This document shows, piece after piece, positions 26,152 to 35,360 of a stretch of 64,000 nt of DNA; the stretch's first letter is position 1, and each line of letters opens with the position of its first letter. Origin of the DNA: Mariniphaga anaerophila (GTDB lineage: Bacteria > Bacteroidota > Bacteroidia > Bacteroidales > Prolixibacteraceae); NCBI RefSeq assembly GCF_900129025.1, contig NZ_FQUM01000003.1:1-64000 (forward strand), read 5' to 3'. A program made the translations under genes and the position numbers. The notes beneath the pieces were generated by a model. That model saw nothing but the letters and a program-made list of their open reading frames with translations. It did no database searches and had not been told where the DNA came from.

Positions 26152-27000
26152 CTATTCAAAAACAGAGAAACTTTTTGAGAAAGCTTCACTTTCGATCCTA
26201 TCCTGAATTCCATTTGTTTCTATGATTCCAGTAAAAGTGACAACCATCTCAACCACGTCTTCTATTGATTTCCCAGCCGAAAGATCACCTAGCTTTTGAG
26301 CAAGGAAGGTACAGGAAAACTCATTATCTCTTTCTTCAACACACATAATGTTTTCTACCTTAATCAGAATATTGCTATTATCATCCATCAAAACGATAGT
26401 TGCGCTAATATCTTTGGCACTTAACATTTTGTAGTCGGTAGATAGATTCATATTGTAGAATACTGTAATTACATCAGTATTTGAAACAGAGGTGGGAAAA
26501 GTCCGGAACAAGCTCTCCTCAAAAACCAATGGAGTGAGGGAGAAATCGTCACCCGAAGCTTGGGTATTACCGGCTTTATCACGGATCAGAAATCCAAAAG
26601 CCTTAATTCCTCCTGGATTTTCGGTGAACCCAAACAAATCGGCTATTGTCGAATATGTTACTTGTCCTTCGTCTCGAGTAACGGTAATTGGCAACTGTAT
26701 CTCAAAAATATTTGCCTCAACATGATTCAGTTTCGCATTTTCGGAAACATTTGACCAATCAGCAGAGTTTCCGTTGTAACAAAGTTTCATTTCAGTAGGC
26801 CCCGATTTAATATCGTTACACCATGACCATATGTAAAGGTCTGTCAACCCTTCAAGGCTAGTACCCGTAACATCAAAAAGCAGCGTTACATTTTCAGTCA
26901 ATGCATCAACATCGGCCGGGACAGTTTTCAAAGTAGGTTTCTGCGAATATGCGCTAAGATAAAGGCATAGTATCCATATAATTGTTACTATTTTTTTCAT
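26152..27000 (-). CDS. exported hypothetical protein of the left locus
   Basis: The 282-residue protein has a signal peptide (about 19 residues, ends SAYS) and a predicted beta-rich body. A module around residues 35-140 (LYIWSWCND... to FGFLIRDKAGN) resembles the starch-module-like domains found next to SusE proteins (DUF4961-like, low certainty). No catalytic motif seen. It sits between susE-like and a DUF5004-like gene, so a surface binding or structural role is likely. Confidence 0.6.
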   Translation of the reverse strand: MKKIVTIIWILCLYLSAYSQKPTLKTVPADVDALTENVTLLFDVTGTSLEGLTDLYIWSWCNDIKSGPTEMKLCYNGNSADWSNVSENAKLNHVEANIFEIQLPITVTRDEGQVTYSTIADLFGFTENPGGIKAFGFLIRDKAGNTQASGDDFSLTPLVFEESLFRTFPTSVSNTDVITVFYNMNLSTDYKMLSAKDISATIVLMDDNSNILIKVENIMCVEERDNEFSCTFLAQKLGDLSAGKSIEDVVEMVVTFTGIIETNGIQDRIESEAFSKSFSVFE

Positions 27001-27004
27001 AATA

Positions 27005-27496
27005 TTATATTTTGCTTAAGTAGTAGGTGTAGTTTATTTTTTCCTTTTGAGAGATCGCATCAGCTTTAACAACCTTAAACTCGATCTTATCGTATATGAT
27101 ATTCGCAAAACTTCCGATAACAATTATTTGGTTTTCGGAACCATTACTTAAGAGGATTTCGCTTGGTGCTTCTTCGCTGTTAAAAGACCAGTTACCATCT
27201 TCGATCATATCGACAAAAGAATTTCCGGTATCAGTTGAGAATGTTCCGTCAGCATTGAACGTGATTGAGAAGTCGGTGTAAGGACTATTCTCAAAAATAT
27301 ATGTAAGGTCTTTCTGTGTTGCAAAATCAGGATAAGCGTTGGCTTTGGCTTTCAAGTCGGTTTGAATAAATTTCTCCAATTGCCAGGTACCAACAATCTG
27401 TTCTTTACGGTTTACTCTCTCTCCTATTTCAGGAATGTCATCGGCGCATGAAAGGATAAAAAGCAATATGGGAATATATATAATTAACTTTTTCAT
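27005..27496 (-). CDS. DUF5004/lipocalin-like lipoprotein
   Basis: The 163-residue lipoprotein has lipobox ILSC. The body holds IVGTWQLEKF near residue 35, FNADGTFSTD and DGNWSF: the opening pattern of lipocalin-like DUF5004 proteins that often accompany SusD in Bacteroidota. Function unknown. It is 4 bases from the next gene at 27000, so tightly coupled. Confidence 0.68.
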   Translation of the reverse strand: MKKLIIYIPILLFILSCADDIPEIGERVNRKEQIVGTWQLEKFIQTDLKAKANAYPDFATQKDLTYIFENSPYTDFSITFNADGTFSTDTGNSFVDMIEDGNWSFNSEEAPSEILLSNGSENQIIVIGSFANIIYDKIEFKVVKADAISQKEKINYTYYLSKI

Positions 27497-27539
27497 AAGT
27501 CTTTTTTCTTTATTTCTGAATTAATATAGAATTGGACAA

Positions 27540-28964
27540 TTATTGAGGTTCTTCATTCAATTCGAACAACTCGTTTGCCTCTGATGCAGTAATTTGTAAT
27601 ACCATCCCGGGATAATCCCATGATACACCTCTTACCATAAGGCCATCTTCTCCACCCGAACCTCTTCTTTTAAGATCTTGCGTGCGAAACCCTTCACACA
27701 TTAGCTCAAGCCTTTTTTCTTTTTGAATAGCGATGAGCAGGTTTTCTTCAGAAATATCAGAGTTGACATTACGACTGTTATCACCGAAGGCTCTTTCCCT
27801 GATATCGTCAAGATCCTCTATTGCAATTGCCTTATTGACAACAGGTTTGAGCAAAGCCGATTCGGCCCTGATAAATTTCTGCTCGGTAATAAAAGCCAAG
27901 GGAATATTCTTAAACGACTTGTTGTATTTAGTACATGCGACATATTCATTGTCCTGATTGGCATTAAAAATTTCGTACCATAGAGCAACCCTTTTGTCCT
28001 GACTGTTTGCTGAAATTATATCATAATACACGTCAGGATCAATTCGAATGTTCGGAATATTTGTTGCATCAGCCCTATATTCATCGAAATATCCACCTAC
28101 AGCTTTGTTTCTTCCCGGGCTTGATACCAGTTTAAAGAGTACTTCCGACGAAGGCTCATAAACTTCAGAGCCGACTGTTTCGCTTGTCGATAAAAAGCGC
28201 TGAAGATGTGAGGGATCAGGCTGTAAGCCAGAATTGGTTACCACATCATTTGCCATCGAAAAAGCCTTGTCATAGTCGTGTTTTTGAAAGTACAACTGCG
28301 CTAAGAACGCCTTTGCAGCCCATGTTGTTGCTCTTGCAAAATCAGAGTTAGAAGCAGGTAAATCACTTTCAGCAGTTTTCAAGTCACTTTCGATAAGAGT
28401 ATAAACTTCTTCTACTGTATTTCTTGCCAATAATTCGATTTTCGTATTTGTTTTTAACACAATTCCTTTGTGCGAATTATCTATTTTATAACCGTATGGC
28501 TGCGAATAGAGGCGGACAAGAGCAAAGTGACATATTGCCCGGATAAAGTAACACTCTGCTTTTAGCTCCTTCCTTGTGTCTTCTGACATTGGAATGTCAT
28601 CTATATTTTCAAGAACAGTATTTGCTCTCATAATACTTATATACGAGTTTGAATAGGTATCATGATCGGTAAAGTATACGGTAGAGAAGCGATTGTAAAT
28701 ATTCACCAAGTTGCTGGTTACCCCTGGTTTAAAGGTTAAGTCGTCGCCAAGCAAATCTCCCGAGCGCTGGAAAGTTCCTCCGTAAATACCAGAAAGTGCA
28801 TCGTATGCCGAATTTAAAAGTTCTTCAATATCACTTTCAGTTTGTAGTGCATCGGTGGCAAGTATTTCTTCACTGCTTGTAGGATCTATTTCTAACAGAC
28901 TTTCACAGGCTGTAAGCAAGAGTCCGATGACGATAAGTATAAATATGAATTTATTATTTTTCAT
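27540..28964 (-). CDS. SusD/RagB outer membrane nutrient-binding lipoprotein
   Basis: The 474-residue lipoprotein (lipobox LLTAC) shows SusD features: N-terminal EIDPTSSEEILAT, helical TPR-like parts (ELKAECYFIRAICHFALVRLY) and the C-terminal KEKRLELMCEGFRTQDLKRRG. It caps the SusC channel and binds substrate. It starts 11 bases after the SusC stop, forming the standard SusCD pair of the left locus. Confidence 0.95.
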   Translation of the reverse strand: MKNNKFIFILIVIGLLLTACESLLEIDPTSSEEILATDALQTESDIEELLNSAYDALSGIYGGTFQRSGDLLGDDLTFKPGVTSNLVNIYNRFSTVYFTDHDTYSNSYISIMRANTVLENIDDIPMSEDTRKELKAECYFIRAICHFALVRLYSQPYGYKIDNSHKGIVLKTNTKIELLARNTVEEVYTLIESDLKTAESDLPASNSDFARATTWAAKAFLAQLYFQKHDYDKAFSMANDVVTNSGLQPDPSHLQRFLSTSETVGSEVYEPSSEVLFKLVSSPGRNKAVGGYFDEYRADATNIPNIRIDPDVYYDIISANSQDKRVALWYEIFNANQDNEYVACTKYNKSFKNIPLAFITEQKFIRAESALLKPVVNKAIAIEDLDDIRERAFGDNSRNVNSDISEENLLIAIQKEKRLELMCEGFRTQDLKRRGSGGEDGLMVRGVSWDYPGMVLQITASEANELFELNEEPQ

Positions 28965-28975
28965 GTTTGATCGTT

Positions 28976-31900
28976 TTAAAATGAAATGTTAAGTCCCAGT
29001 GAATATATTTTTTCTTGCGGAACAGTCAGATAAGTAGCATTCGGACTCATATTCCTATCCCGGGCATCATTAAAATCCCTGGCTACTTCAGGATCGATTC
29101 CCGGAAAGTTTGTAAACGTAAGAAGGTTTGTTCCTGTAATTGAGATTTGTCCTGAAGAAAGGTGTAATTTATTCAGAAACCTAGAAGGGAGATCGTAAGC
29201 AAAACGCAAATTCTTCAATCTGATATAAGATGCATCATATATCCACATGCTGGTATTAAACCATTGTTCTGATGCTCCCCAATTGTTTCCATCAAGCGTT
29301 AATCTTGGGTACTTTGCATCATCTCCCGGGTTTTGCCAACGGTCAAATCCATCAGTTCTGAAATTCCAGTTCGACATCAATGTCATTTGTCGTTTTGCAG
29401 CTGCATCGTACAGTTGTGCACCATAACTAAATGTAAACAATGCGCTCAACGAAAAACCTTTGTATTCGAAAGTGTTTGTAACACCTCCGGTAAAATCAGG
29501 AATCAGTTTTCCTGCTGGCATTGCGTAGCCATTCTCACCCGCAAAGATGTAGGTTTTGGTTTCGTTTCCTTCTCTATCCAGATAAATGGGACGTCCATCT
29601 TCGGAATCAATTCTTGAGAAGCGTACCATCCGCATCGTTCCTATCGGATAACCCAACATAATTCGTGTATCGTTTGCACCGCCACCAATTTCCTGGGAAG
29701 TGAGTCCTCCCAAATCGGCAACTTCGTTGTCAATTGTAGCAATATTGAATTTGGTAGTCCATCTAAAATCACCCGGTGAATTCCCTACTATATTTCTGGT
29801 AGTAATGTTGAATTCCAATCCTTCGTTCCTTATTTTGGCAATATTCTTCCACTGTTCCCGATATCCTGTGGTTTGAGAAACACTTACATTGATAAAGACA
29901 TCTTCCGAGTTTTTCAGGAAATAGGCGACTTCAGCTGCCACTCTTCCTCCCCATAATTGGGTTTCTATTGCCAGATCAAGATTTTTGGTGATCTCCCATT
30001 TTAAATCAGGATTCGAGTATTTGCTGGGATAGCGAACGGCCATATCATTGTAATACGAGCTATTGCTTGTTGGTGTAACGTAAGTTCCAATGTGTTCATA
30101 ATTTGGAATATCAGAGTTCCCTGTGTATCCATAGCTGGCCTTAAATTTTAAAAAGCTCAGAATATCCTCACTGATAATATTTTTAACAAATTCTTCTTCA
30201 CTTGCAATCCATCCCAAAGCAAGCGTAGGAAAGGTTCCGAATTTATTGTTGGCACCAAAGCGCGAAGAGCCGTCGAACCTTAAGGATGCCTGTGCAATAT
30301 ACCTGTCTTTATATTTGTAATTTATACGACCAAAGCAGCTTAAGAAACGCCATTCCTGGATTCCGTAATCAATTATGTTTTCCGGGTTTGAACTCTCCGG
30401 ATCATAATCATATTCGTTTCTTTCACCAGTGGTTTTCGAATATTGCATTTCGTTTCCAAGCATGAAAACAAATTCGTTTTCACCAATGGTAGTATTGTAG
30501 TTTGCGATTATATTGTAGTTGTAGTTGAGAATATTTGTTCTGGAATTCCAGGTATAATCCCCATTCACGCTTCTCAGGTATTTATTCTCAAATCCATTGT
30601 TTAAGAATTTCAGGTAATCAACAGCACCATTAAAGGAAAAACTCAATTTTTTGAATGGAGCATAATTCAGAGACAGGCTATTTATAGTTCTTGTTTCATC
30701 GTTATAAACATCCATTAATTCGCTAACCATCAAAGGATTTGCATCATTTCCTGCACCCTTAAAATAAGTTTCATCTTCATTGTAGATAGGATAAATTGGT
30801 AGTGCAGTCCCCATGGCAGCACCGGTACCTCCCGACCATGGATCACCTACCAAATCGGTTTTTGTGTTGGCCAACATAGTTGATACTGCAAGATTAAGTT
30901 TCGGCGACGGATTGTAACTGAGATTAATCTTTCCGGTGTAACGTTCAAATGCATTGTGTTTTATGTACGACTCGTTATTATTATAAGAGCCGCTAACGTA
31001 TGCTTTTAACTTATTACTTATACCGAAACTTGCAGACAGGTTATATTCCTTTTTGTATCCAACATGAGTAATTTCTTTCCACCAATCGGTGTTGTTTTGT
31101 TTCGCCTGCTCCCAGGTGAGATTTCCCGGTAAGTTTTGGGGCACCCCGGTATTTCCGTCGTTTTCCCAGGCTTCCTGGTACATTTGCATCCAATCTTCGG
31201 TTCCTACAACATTTGGATCTTTTGTCGGAGTACTCAAACCATGTTTGGTACTGAAATTAATTTCTAACTTCGAGCCCTTGGCTTTTTTTGTAGTAATTAT
31301 AATAACCCCGTTCGATCCTCGCGATCCGTAAATTCCACAAGCTGCGGCATCTTTTAGCACTTCAATTGATTCGATATCGTTTGGGTTGATTGATGATAAA
31401 GGATTAGGATTCATTCCCCAGGTAGTAGCATTCAAGCTAAACATATCCTGCGAAATTGGAATTCCGTCGACAACATACAAAGGATCGCCAGATGCATTAA
31501 TAGAGGCAATCCCACGGATGCGAACCACTGAGCCCGAACCAGCCATTCCGGTTCCTTGTGTAACATTAACACCGGCAGCTTGTCCTTGTAGAGCCTGTTC
31601 AAACGATACGATCTGTTTCCCTGCAATATCTTCGGATCCGACCTTTGATATCGACCCAACAATTTCGCGTTTGCTCTGCACTCCGTACCCAATTGCTACA
31701 ACCTCTTCCAATCCTATGGCTTCTTCATTCATTACCACATTGAAAATTGTTTGATTTCCAACTTCGATCTCCTTCGCCTTCATACCAACAAACGAAAATT
31801 TGAGTGTACGAGCATCATCTGGCACAGAAAGACTGAATTGTCCATCAGGATCGGTTACTGTCCCAACAGTTGTGCCGGCAACAATAATTGTAACGCCAGG

Positions 31901-32371
31901 CAGCGTCTGCCCATTTGAGTCTGTTACTTTCCCAGAAACTGTTTTTTGTTGGGGTTGGACTTGGTTCAGTTCTTCTGCTTCTATTTCTTCTGGTGAGTTT
32001 TGTTTTGAAAAAATAACTATCTGGCGATCAAGAATTTTGAAGTCAAGATTTATTTCTTCAAATGCTTGGGTTAAAATACTTTCAACTGAGGCTTCACTCG
32101 CAGCAATATCAACCCTTAGGTTTTTATCTACCTGGCTATTTTTGTAAAAAATATTAAACTCACTGTTATTTTGAATTTCCTCAAAAAGTTGATCTAAGGA
32201 AATATTTTTTAAATGAAAGGTAAATTTCGTACTTTGTGAATAAGTTGAACTTGCAAAAACATTACTTACCCCTAATAGTATGAGAAAAACTGTCACCCTC
32301 ATAACTTTAAAAAAATGTATACCTGTTAATCGTTTAAGAAAAACAAGGTATCCCGTTTTACTTTTTTTCAT
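28976..32371 (-). CDS. SusC/RagA TonB-dependent transporter with STN domain
   Basis: The 1131-residue protein has an unusually long basic N-region before the signal core (VTVFLILLGVSNVFASS), an STN signalling domain (about 50-120), a CarboxypepD_reg-like domain (KTVSGKVTDSNGQTLPGV), a plug (VAIGYGVQSKREIVGSISKV) and a barrel ending LGLNISF. The STN domain marks it as a transducer that talks to the FecR protein encoded just upstream, so ligand uptake and sigma-factor release are linked. Length is normal for STN-type SusC. Confidence 0.96.
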   Translation of the reverse strand: MKKSKTGYLVFLKRLTGIHFFKVMRVTVFLILLGVSNVFASSTYSQSTKFTFHLKNISLDQLFEEIQNNSEFNIFYKNSQVDKNLRVDIAASEASVESILTQAFEEINLDFKILDRQIVIFSKQNSPEEIEAEELNQVQPQQKTVSGKVTDSNGQTLPGVTIIVAGTTVGTVTDPDGQFSLSVPDDARTLKFSFVGMKAKEIEVGNQTIFNVVMNEEAIGLEEVVAIGYGVQSKREIVGSISKVGSEDIAGKQIVSFEQALQGQAAGVNVTQGTGMAGSGSVVRIRGIASINASGDPLYVVDGIPISQDMFSLNATTWGMNPNPLSSINPNDIESIEVLKDAAACGIYGSRGSNGVIIITTKKAKGSKLEINFSTKHGLSTPTKDPNVVGTEDWMQMYQEAWENDGNTGVPQNLPGNLTWEQAKQNNTDWWKEITHVGYKKEYNLSASFGISNKLKAYVSGSYNNNESYIKHNAFERYTGKINLSYNPSPKLNLAVSTMLANTKTDLVGDPWSGGTGAAMGTALPIYPIYNEDETYFKGAGNDANPLMVSELMDVYNDETRTINSLSLNYAPFKKLSFSFNGAVDYLKFLNNGFENKYLRSVNGDYTWNSRTNILNYNYNIIANYNTTIGENEFVFMLGNEMQYSKTTGERNEYDYDPESSNPENIIDYGIQEWRFLSCFGRINYKYKDRYIAQASLRFDGSSRFGANNKFGTFPTLALGWIASEEEFVKNIISEDILSFLKFKASYGYTGNSDIPNYEHIGTYVTPTSNSSYYNDMAVRYPSKYSNPDLKWEITKNLDLAIETQLWGGRVAAEVAYFLKNSEDVFINVSVSQTTGYREQWKNIAKIRNEGLEFNITTRNIVGNSPGDFRWTTKFNIATIDNEVADLGGLTSQEIGGGANDTRIMLGYPIGTMRMVRFSRIDSEDGRPIYLDREGNETKTYIFAGENGYAMPAGKLIPDFTGGVTNTFEYKGFSLSALFTFSYGAQLYDAAAKRQMTLMSNWNFRTDGFDRWQNPGDDAKYPRLTLDGNNWGASEQWFNTSMWIYDASYIRLKNLRFAYDLPSRFLNKLHLSSGQISITGTNLLTFTNFPGIDPEVARDFNDARDRNMSPNATYLTVPQEKIYSLGLNISF

Positions 32372-32399
32372 AAATTTGTTTGATTTTAATTTAATAAAT

Positions 32400-32461
32400 A
32401 TCGCCTATGGGCGATGTTAATTAATGTTCAAGCTTGCAGATGGTACCAACATCTGCAAGCT
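32400..32461 (-). promoter_or_regulatory. two hairpins between fecR and susC of the left locus
   Basis: A 6-bp stem ATCGCC/GGCGAT with TATG loop at 32400-32415, and a perfect 12-bp stem AGCTTGCAGATG/CATCTGCAAGCT with a 7-base loop at 32431-32461. In the direction of transcription the 12-bp hairpin comes first, 41 bases after fecR, without a T tract. The 131-base gap therefore probably holds the sigma-dependent susC promoter and/or an attenuating or processing structure. Confidence 0.55.
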
Positions 32462-32501
32462 ATTTTTAGATAGCATAACTTGATTTTTTACATAGGCAGG
32501 A

Positions 32502-33668
32502 TTAGTTTAGGTTAATAATTAGCTTCTCTTCTTCGTGTCGTATTTTAAATGGTGTAGTTACTGATATAATTCTAAGAACCTCTTCCGGAGTGTTCCTAAA
32601 GTTCAAGTTTCCGGAAAATGACTCTCCCATTAATTCTGCACTTTCAATCACGATTTCAACATTATAATATCGTTCCAGTCGTTTTACAATATTTGCCAAT
32701 GGCTCGTTTTTCAATATAAAGTATCCATCTCGCCACGACATATAATCCGCTGCATCGACCTGCTGCTGAGAAAAAACTCGTTTCGCCGTATCAAAAACTG
32801 CCATGGTTCCGGGAGAGATTGTTAATTTTCCCTTTTTTAAGAAGGACTCTTTATCTGCGGTAAGTTCTATTTTCCCTCTTTCCAAAATTGCACTGGAAGC
32901 TTTATCATCAGCATATGCGCTTACATTGAAAACCGTCCCCAAAACTTTAATCTCAAAATCTTTGGTAGCGACATAGAAAGGATGATTTTCTGAATGTGTA
33001 ACTTCAAATACTGCTTCTCCTTCAATATAGACCTTCCTTTTTTGAGTGAGATTTGCCGGATAAACCATTTTCGTTCCTGAATTTAACCACACTTGTGTTC
33101 CGTCAGATAATGTTAGCCGTGTTCGTTTTCCGTATGGCACAACCAGCGTGTTGTAGGCTTCTTCTTTGGGGGCAACTTGCTGAGAAATTTCCCGGGTTGT
33201 ATCAATAACAATCCGCTCTCCTTTTTTATCGTACGCTATGTGCGACTCCGTTTCAGGTATCAAAACTTTTTTTCCACCGTGAAGAACGAGACTTGTCACG
33301 CTGTCGGGTTCCAGAAGCTCCAAAGCTTGTGCGAACTCGGCGGTTTCAATCCGTCCTTTAGAACTTTCATGATAAAGAAACCAGGCAGAAAATACCGCTA
33401 GAAAGAATGAAGCGGCTACAGCCCACTTTGCAACCAAATTTCTTTTACGATGCTGTATTTTTCCTAAAGAAGTCTGAATTCTACTGCGTATTTGTTCTTT
33501 ATCATCTTTTTGTGATGCACTTTTTCGAATTGACAAGTAGGAATAAATAATTCGGGCAAATTGGATTTCTTCTTTATCAGCCTTTTCCGTCGTATCCGAC
33601 AATGACTCCATCCTGAAATTATCTTCGGATAAGATATCGTATGCTTTTATTTTCTTCTTTTTATCCAT
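32502..33668 (-). CDS. FecR-family anti-sigma factor (left locus)
   Basis: The 388-residue protein has a cytoplasmic N-domain (1-78), one membrane helix (about 80-98, WAVAASFFLAVFSAWFLY), a periplasmic FecR domain (LVVPYGKRTRLTLSDGTQVWLNSGTK...GEAVFEV) and a C-terminal DUF4974/STN-like domain ending EEEKLIINLN. It should hold the sigma factor encoded upstream until the STN domain of SusC signals. The sigma gene is 144 bases upstream on the same strand. Confidence 0.94.
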   Translation of the reverse strand: MDKKKKIKAYDILSEDNFRMESLSDTTEKADKEEIQFARIIYSYLSIRKSASQKDDKEQIRSRIQTSLGKIQHRKRNLVAKWAVAASFFLAVFSAWFLYHESSKGRIETAEFAQALELLEPDSVTSLVLHGGKKVLIPETESHIAYDKKGERIVIDTTREISQQVAPKEEAYNTLVVPYGKRTRLTLSDGTQVWLNSGTKMVYPANLTQKRKVYIEGEAVFEVTHSENHPFYVATKDFEIKVLGTVFNVSAYADDKASSAILERGKIELTADKESFLKKGKLTISPGTMAVFDTAKRVFSQQQVDAADYMSWRDGYFILKNEPLANIVKRLERYYNVEIVIESAELMGESFSGNLNFRNTPEEVLRIISVTTPFKIRHEEEKLIINLN

Positions 33669-33812
33669 TTATTTTGCCCTGTTACTTAAAGAAAGAGCAA
33701 AAGAGCAAAAACATAGACAAAAAAAGTGACTCTTTTTCCAAAAATAATTTGATTGCTTTCACACACACGGGAAAAAGCTAAATAAAGAGGTAACACACAT
33801 CCACTTCAGGAT

Positions 33813-34442
33813 TTATCCGTTTTTATTGCGAAGCAGAAGAAACAGCACAAAAGACGAAATTCCTTTCTTTTTAAGCGCCTTCCGAAGGTCTTTCAGGGCA
33901 CGGTAGACAGAAGTGCGGGCTGATTCAACAGATATTCCCAAAATATCTGCAATTTCTTTGTAAGAAAAATTCTGCTCGAATTTTAACGACAGACTTTCCC
34001 GCTGCTTATCCGACAACTCCGCCATTGCTTCATCCAGTATTTTCTGGTTTTCATCTTTTGTTTCAGAGGCAATAACCACATCCTCAAAAGCCAATACCGA
34101 AATATCCTTCTGTAATAAAAGATTTTCATCTTCAACAACCGAAATTATTTTACCATGCTGTTTGTGAATCAGCCGTCTTAACGAGCGAAAAAGGTAAAAA
34201 CGGATGTTGTCTGTTGGCGAGAGGCGAAACCTGTATTTGTACAAATCCAGAAAGAGATCATGAATACAATCTTTTATCATGTCCGTGTCACGGGAAAAGC
34301 GTATTCCATAATTATACAGCGCATCATAATATTGATCGTAAACGGCAAAAAAAGCCAGGTCATCTCCTTCGGTTAATTTTTTCCAAAGGGAATAATCGTC
34401 GTTGTGCTCTTCTTTCCGGGTAAGTCCAATACTGCCACGCAT
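33813..34442 (-). CDS. ECF sigma-70 factor (left locus)
   Basis: The protein has 209 residues from the ATG at 34442. The open frame extends 48 codons upstream, but the upstream part is Cys/His-rich and unlike a sigma factor, so the later start is taken. Region 2 is ALYNYGIRFSRDTDMIKDCIHDLF and region 4 is LSDKQRESLSLKFEQNFSYK, then EIADILGISVESARTSVYRA. It likely drives the left susC operon and is controlled by the adjacent FecR protein. Confidence 0.93.
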   Translation of the reverse strand: MRGSIGLTRKEEHNDDYSLWKKLTEGDDLAFFAVYDQYYDALYNYGIRFSRDTDMIKDCIHDLFLDLYKYRFRLSPTDNIRFYLFRSLRRLIHKQHGKIISVVEDENLLLQKDISVLAFEDVVIASETKDENQKILDEAMAELSDKQRESLSLKFEQNFSYKEIADILGISVESARTSVYRALKDLRKALKKKGISSFVLFLLLRNKNG

Positions 34443-34687
34443 AATAGGACAAAAATAGAAAAAAAGTTCTGACAAAACTACTTTATGAATCAAGGCAAAG
34501 TGCGCTCTGCATAACTTACACCGTTGCCATAAATTGTTTAGTCTGGCGTGTTTATGAGCGTCGTGTTTTAGGACATGATAGTGCATTTTTTTGAAGGTTT
34601 TGTTGTCTTGCCAAAATAAATGAATTACTATTGAAGAGTAGTTCTTTTGGTGTTAGTTACAGCCGAACCAACAAAAAGCATATTTCT

Positions 34688-35251
34688 ATGTGGTTTTCAA
34701 GACTTTATGGAAATAATACAGACAAGCCTGTCACAATTGAAGAATTTAGGGGAATATTTCAGGAACTTTTCCCTGAATTATGTTTATATGCTACCAAGTT
34801 TGTAGGCGATTTCGATACCTCAAAAGATTTAGTGCATGATGTTTTTGCCGATTTTTGGACTAATAGCGAAAAACTTAAAAATAAAAGCCTTGTTAAACCC
34901 TATTTGTACAAAGCAGTAAAAAACCGGGCATTGAATTACAACAAACGCGAAAAACGAAAATCGAGGTTAGATGAACTGTTTGATTCGCAAAATGTGATTG
35001 TTGATTTTTCAGATAACAACGATATTATTTCAGCTATTTCTTATGAAGACCTCCAGGCTGACCTGGAAGAAGCGATTGGTAAAATGCCGGAACAACGTCA
35101 GGCTATTTTTCGCATGAGCCGCTTCCAGCAAATGAAACATAAAGAAATCGCCGAGGAACTAAACATTTCACCAAAAACAGTGGAAACCCAAATTTATCGT
35201 TCGCTTATTTTCCTGCGAAGCAAGCTGAGCCACTACTTAAACGACAGATAA
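34688..35251 (+). CDS. ECF sigma-70 factor (right locus)
   Basis: The protein has 187 residues from the ATG at 34688 (an ATG at 34631 would add 19 atypical residues). Region 2 is ELCLYATKFVGDFDTSKDLV and region 4 is MPEQRQAIFRMSRFQQMKHK, followed by EIAEELNISPKTVETQIYRSL. It is divergent from the left sigma gene with 245 bases between starts and only distantly alike in sequence, so the two systems appear separately controlled. Confidence 0.93.
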   Translation: MWFSRLYGNNTDKPVTIEEFRGIFQELFPELCLYATKFVGDFDTSKDLVHDVFADFWTNSEKLKNKSLVKPYLYKAVKNRALNYNKREKRKSRLDELFDSQNVIVDFSDNNDIISAISYEDLQADLEEAIGKMPEQRQAIFRMSRFQQMKHKEIAEELNISPKTVETQIYRSLIFLRSKLSHYLNDR

Positions 35252-35360
35252 GGGAGTCCAACTATTTCATCTTCACTTCTCGATAAAAAAAATAAAAAAA
35301 AATCCGCTCCCTTGTAAGTGATTTATCTTTTTTGATTTCCCTATCTAAAAGCCCAAGGTA

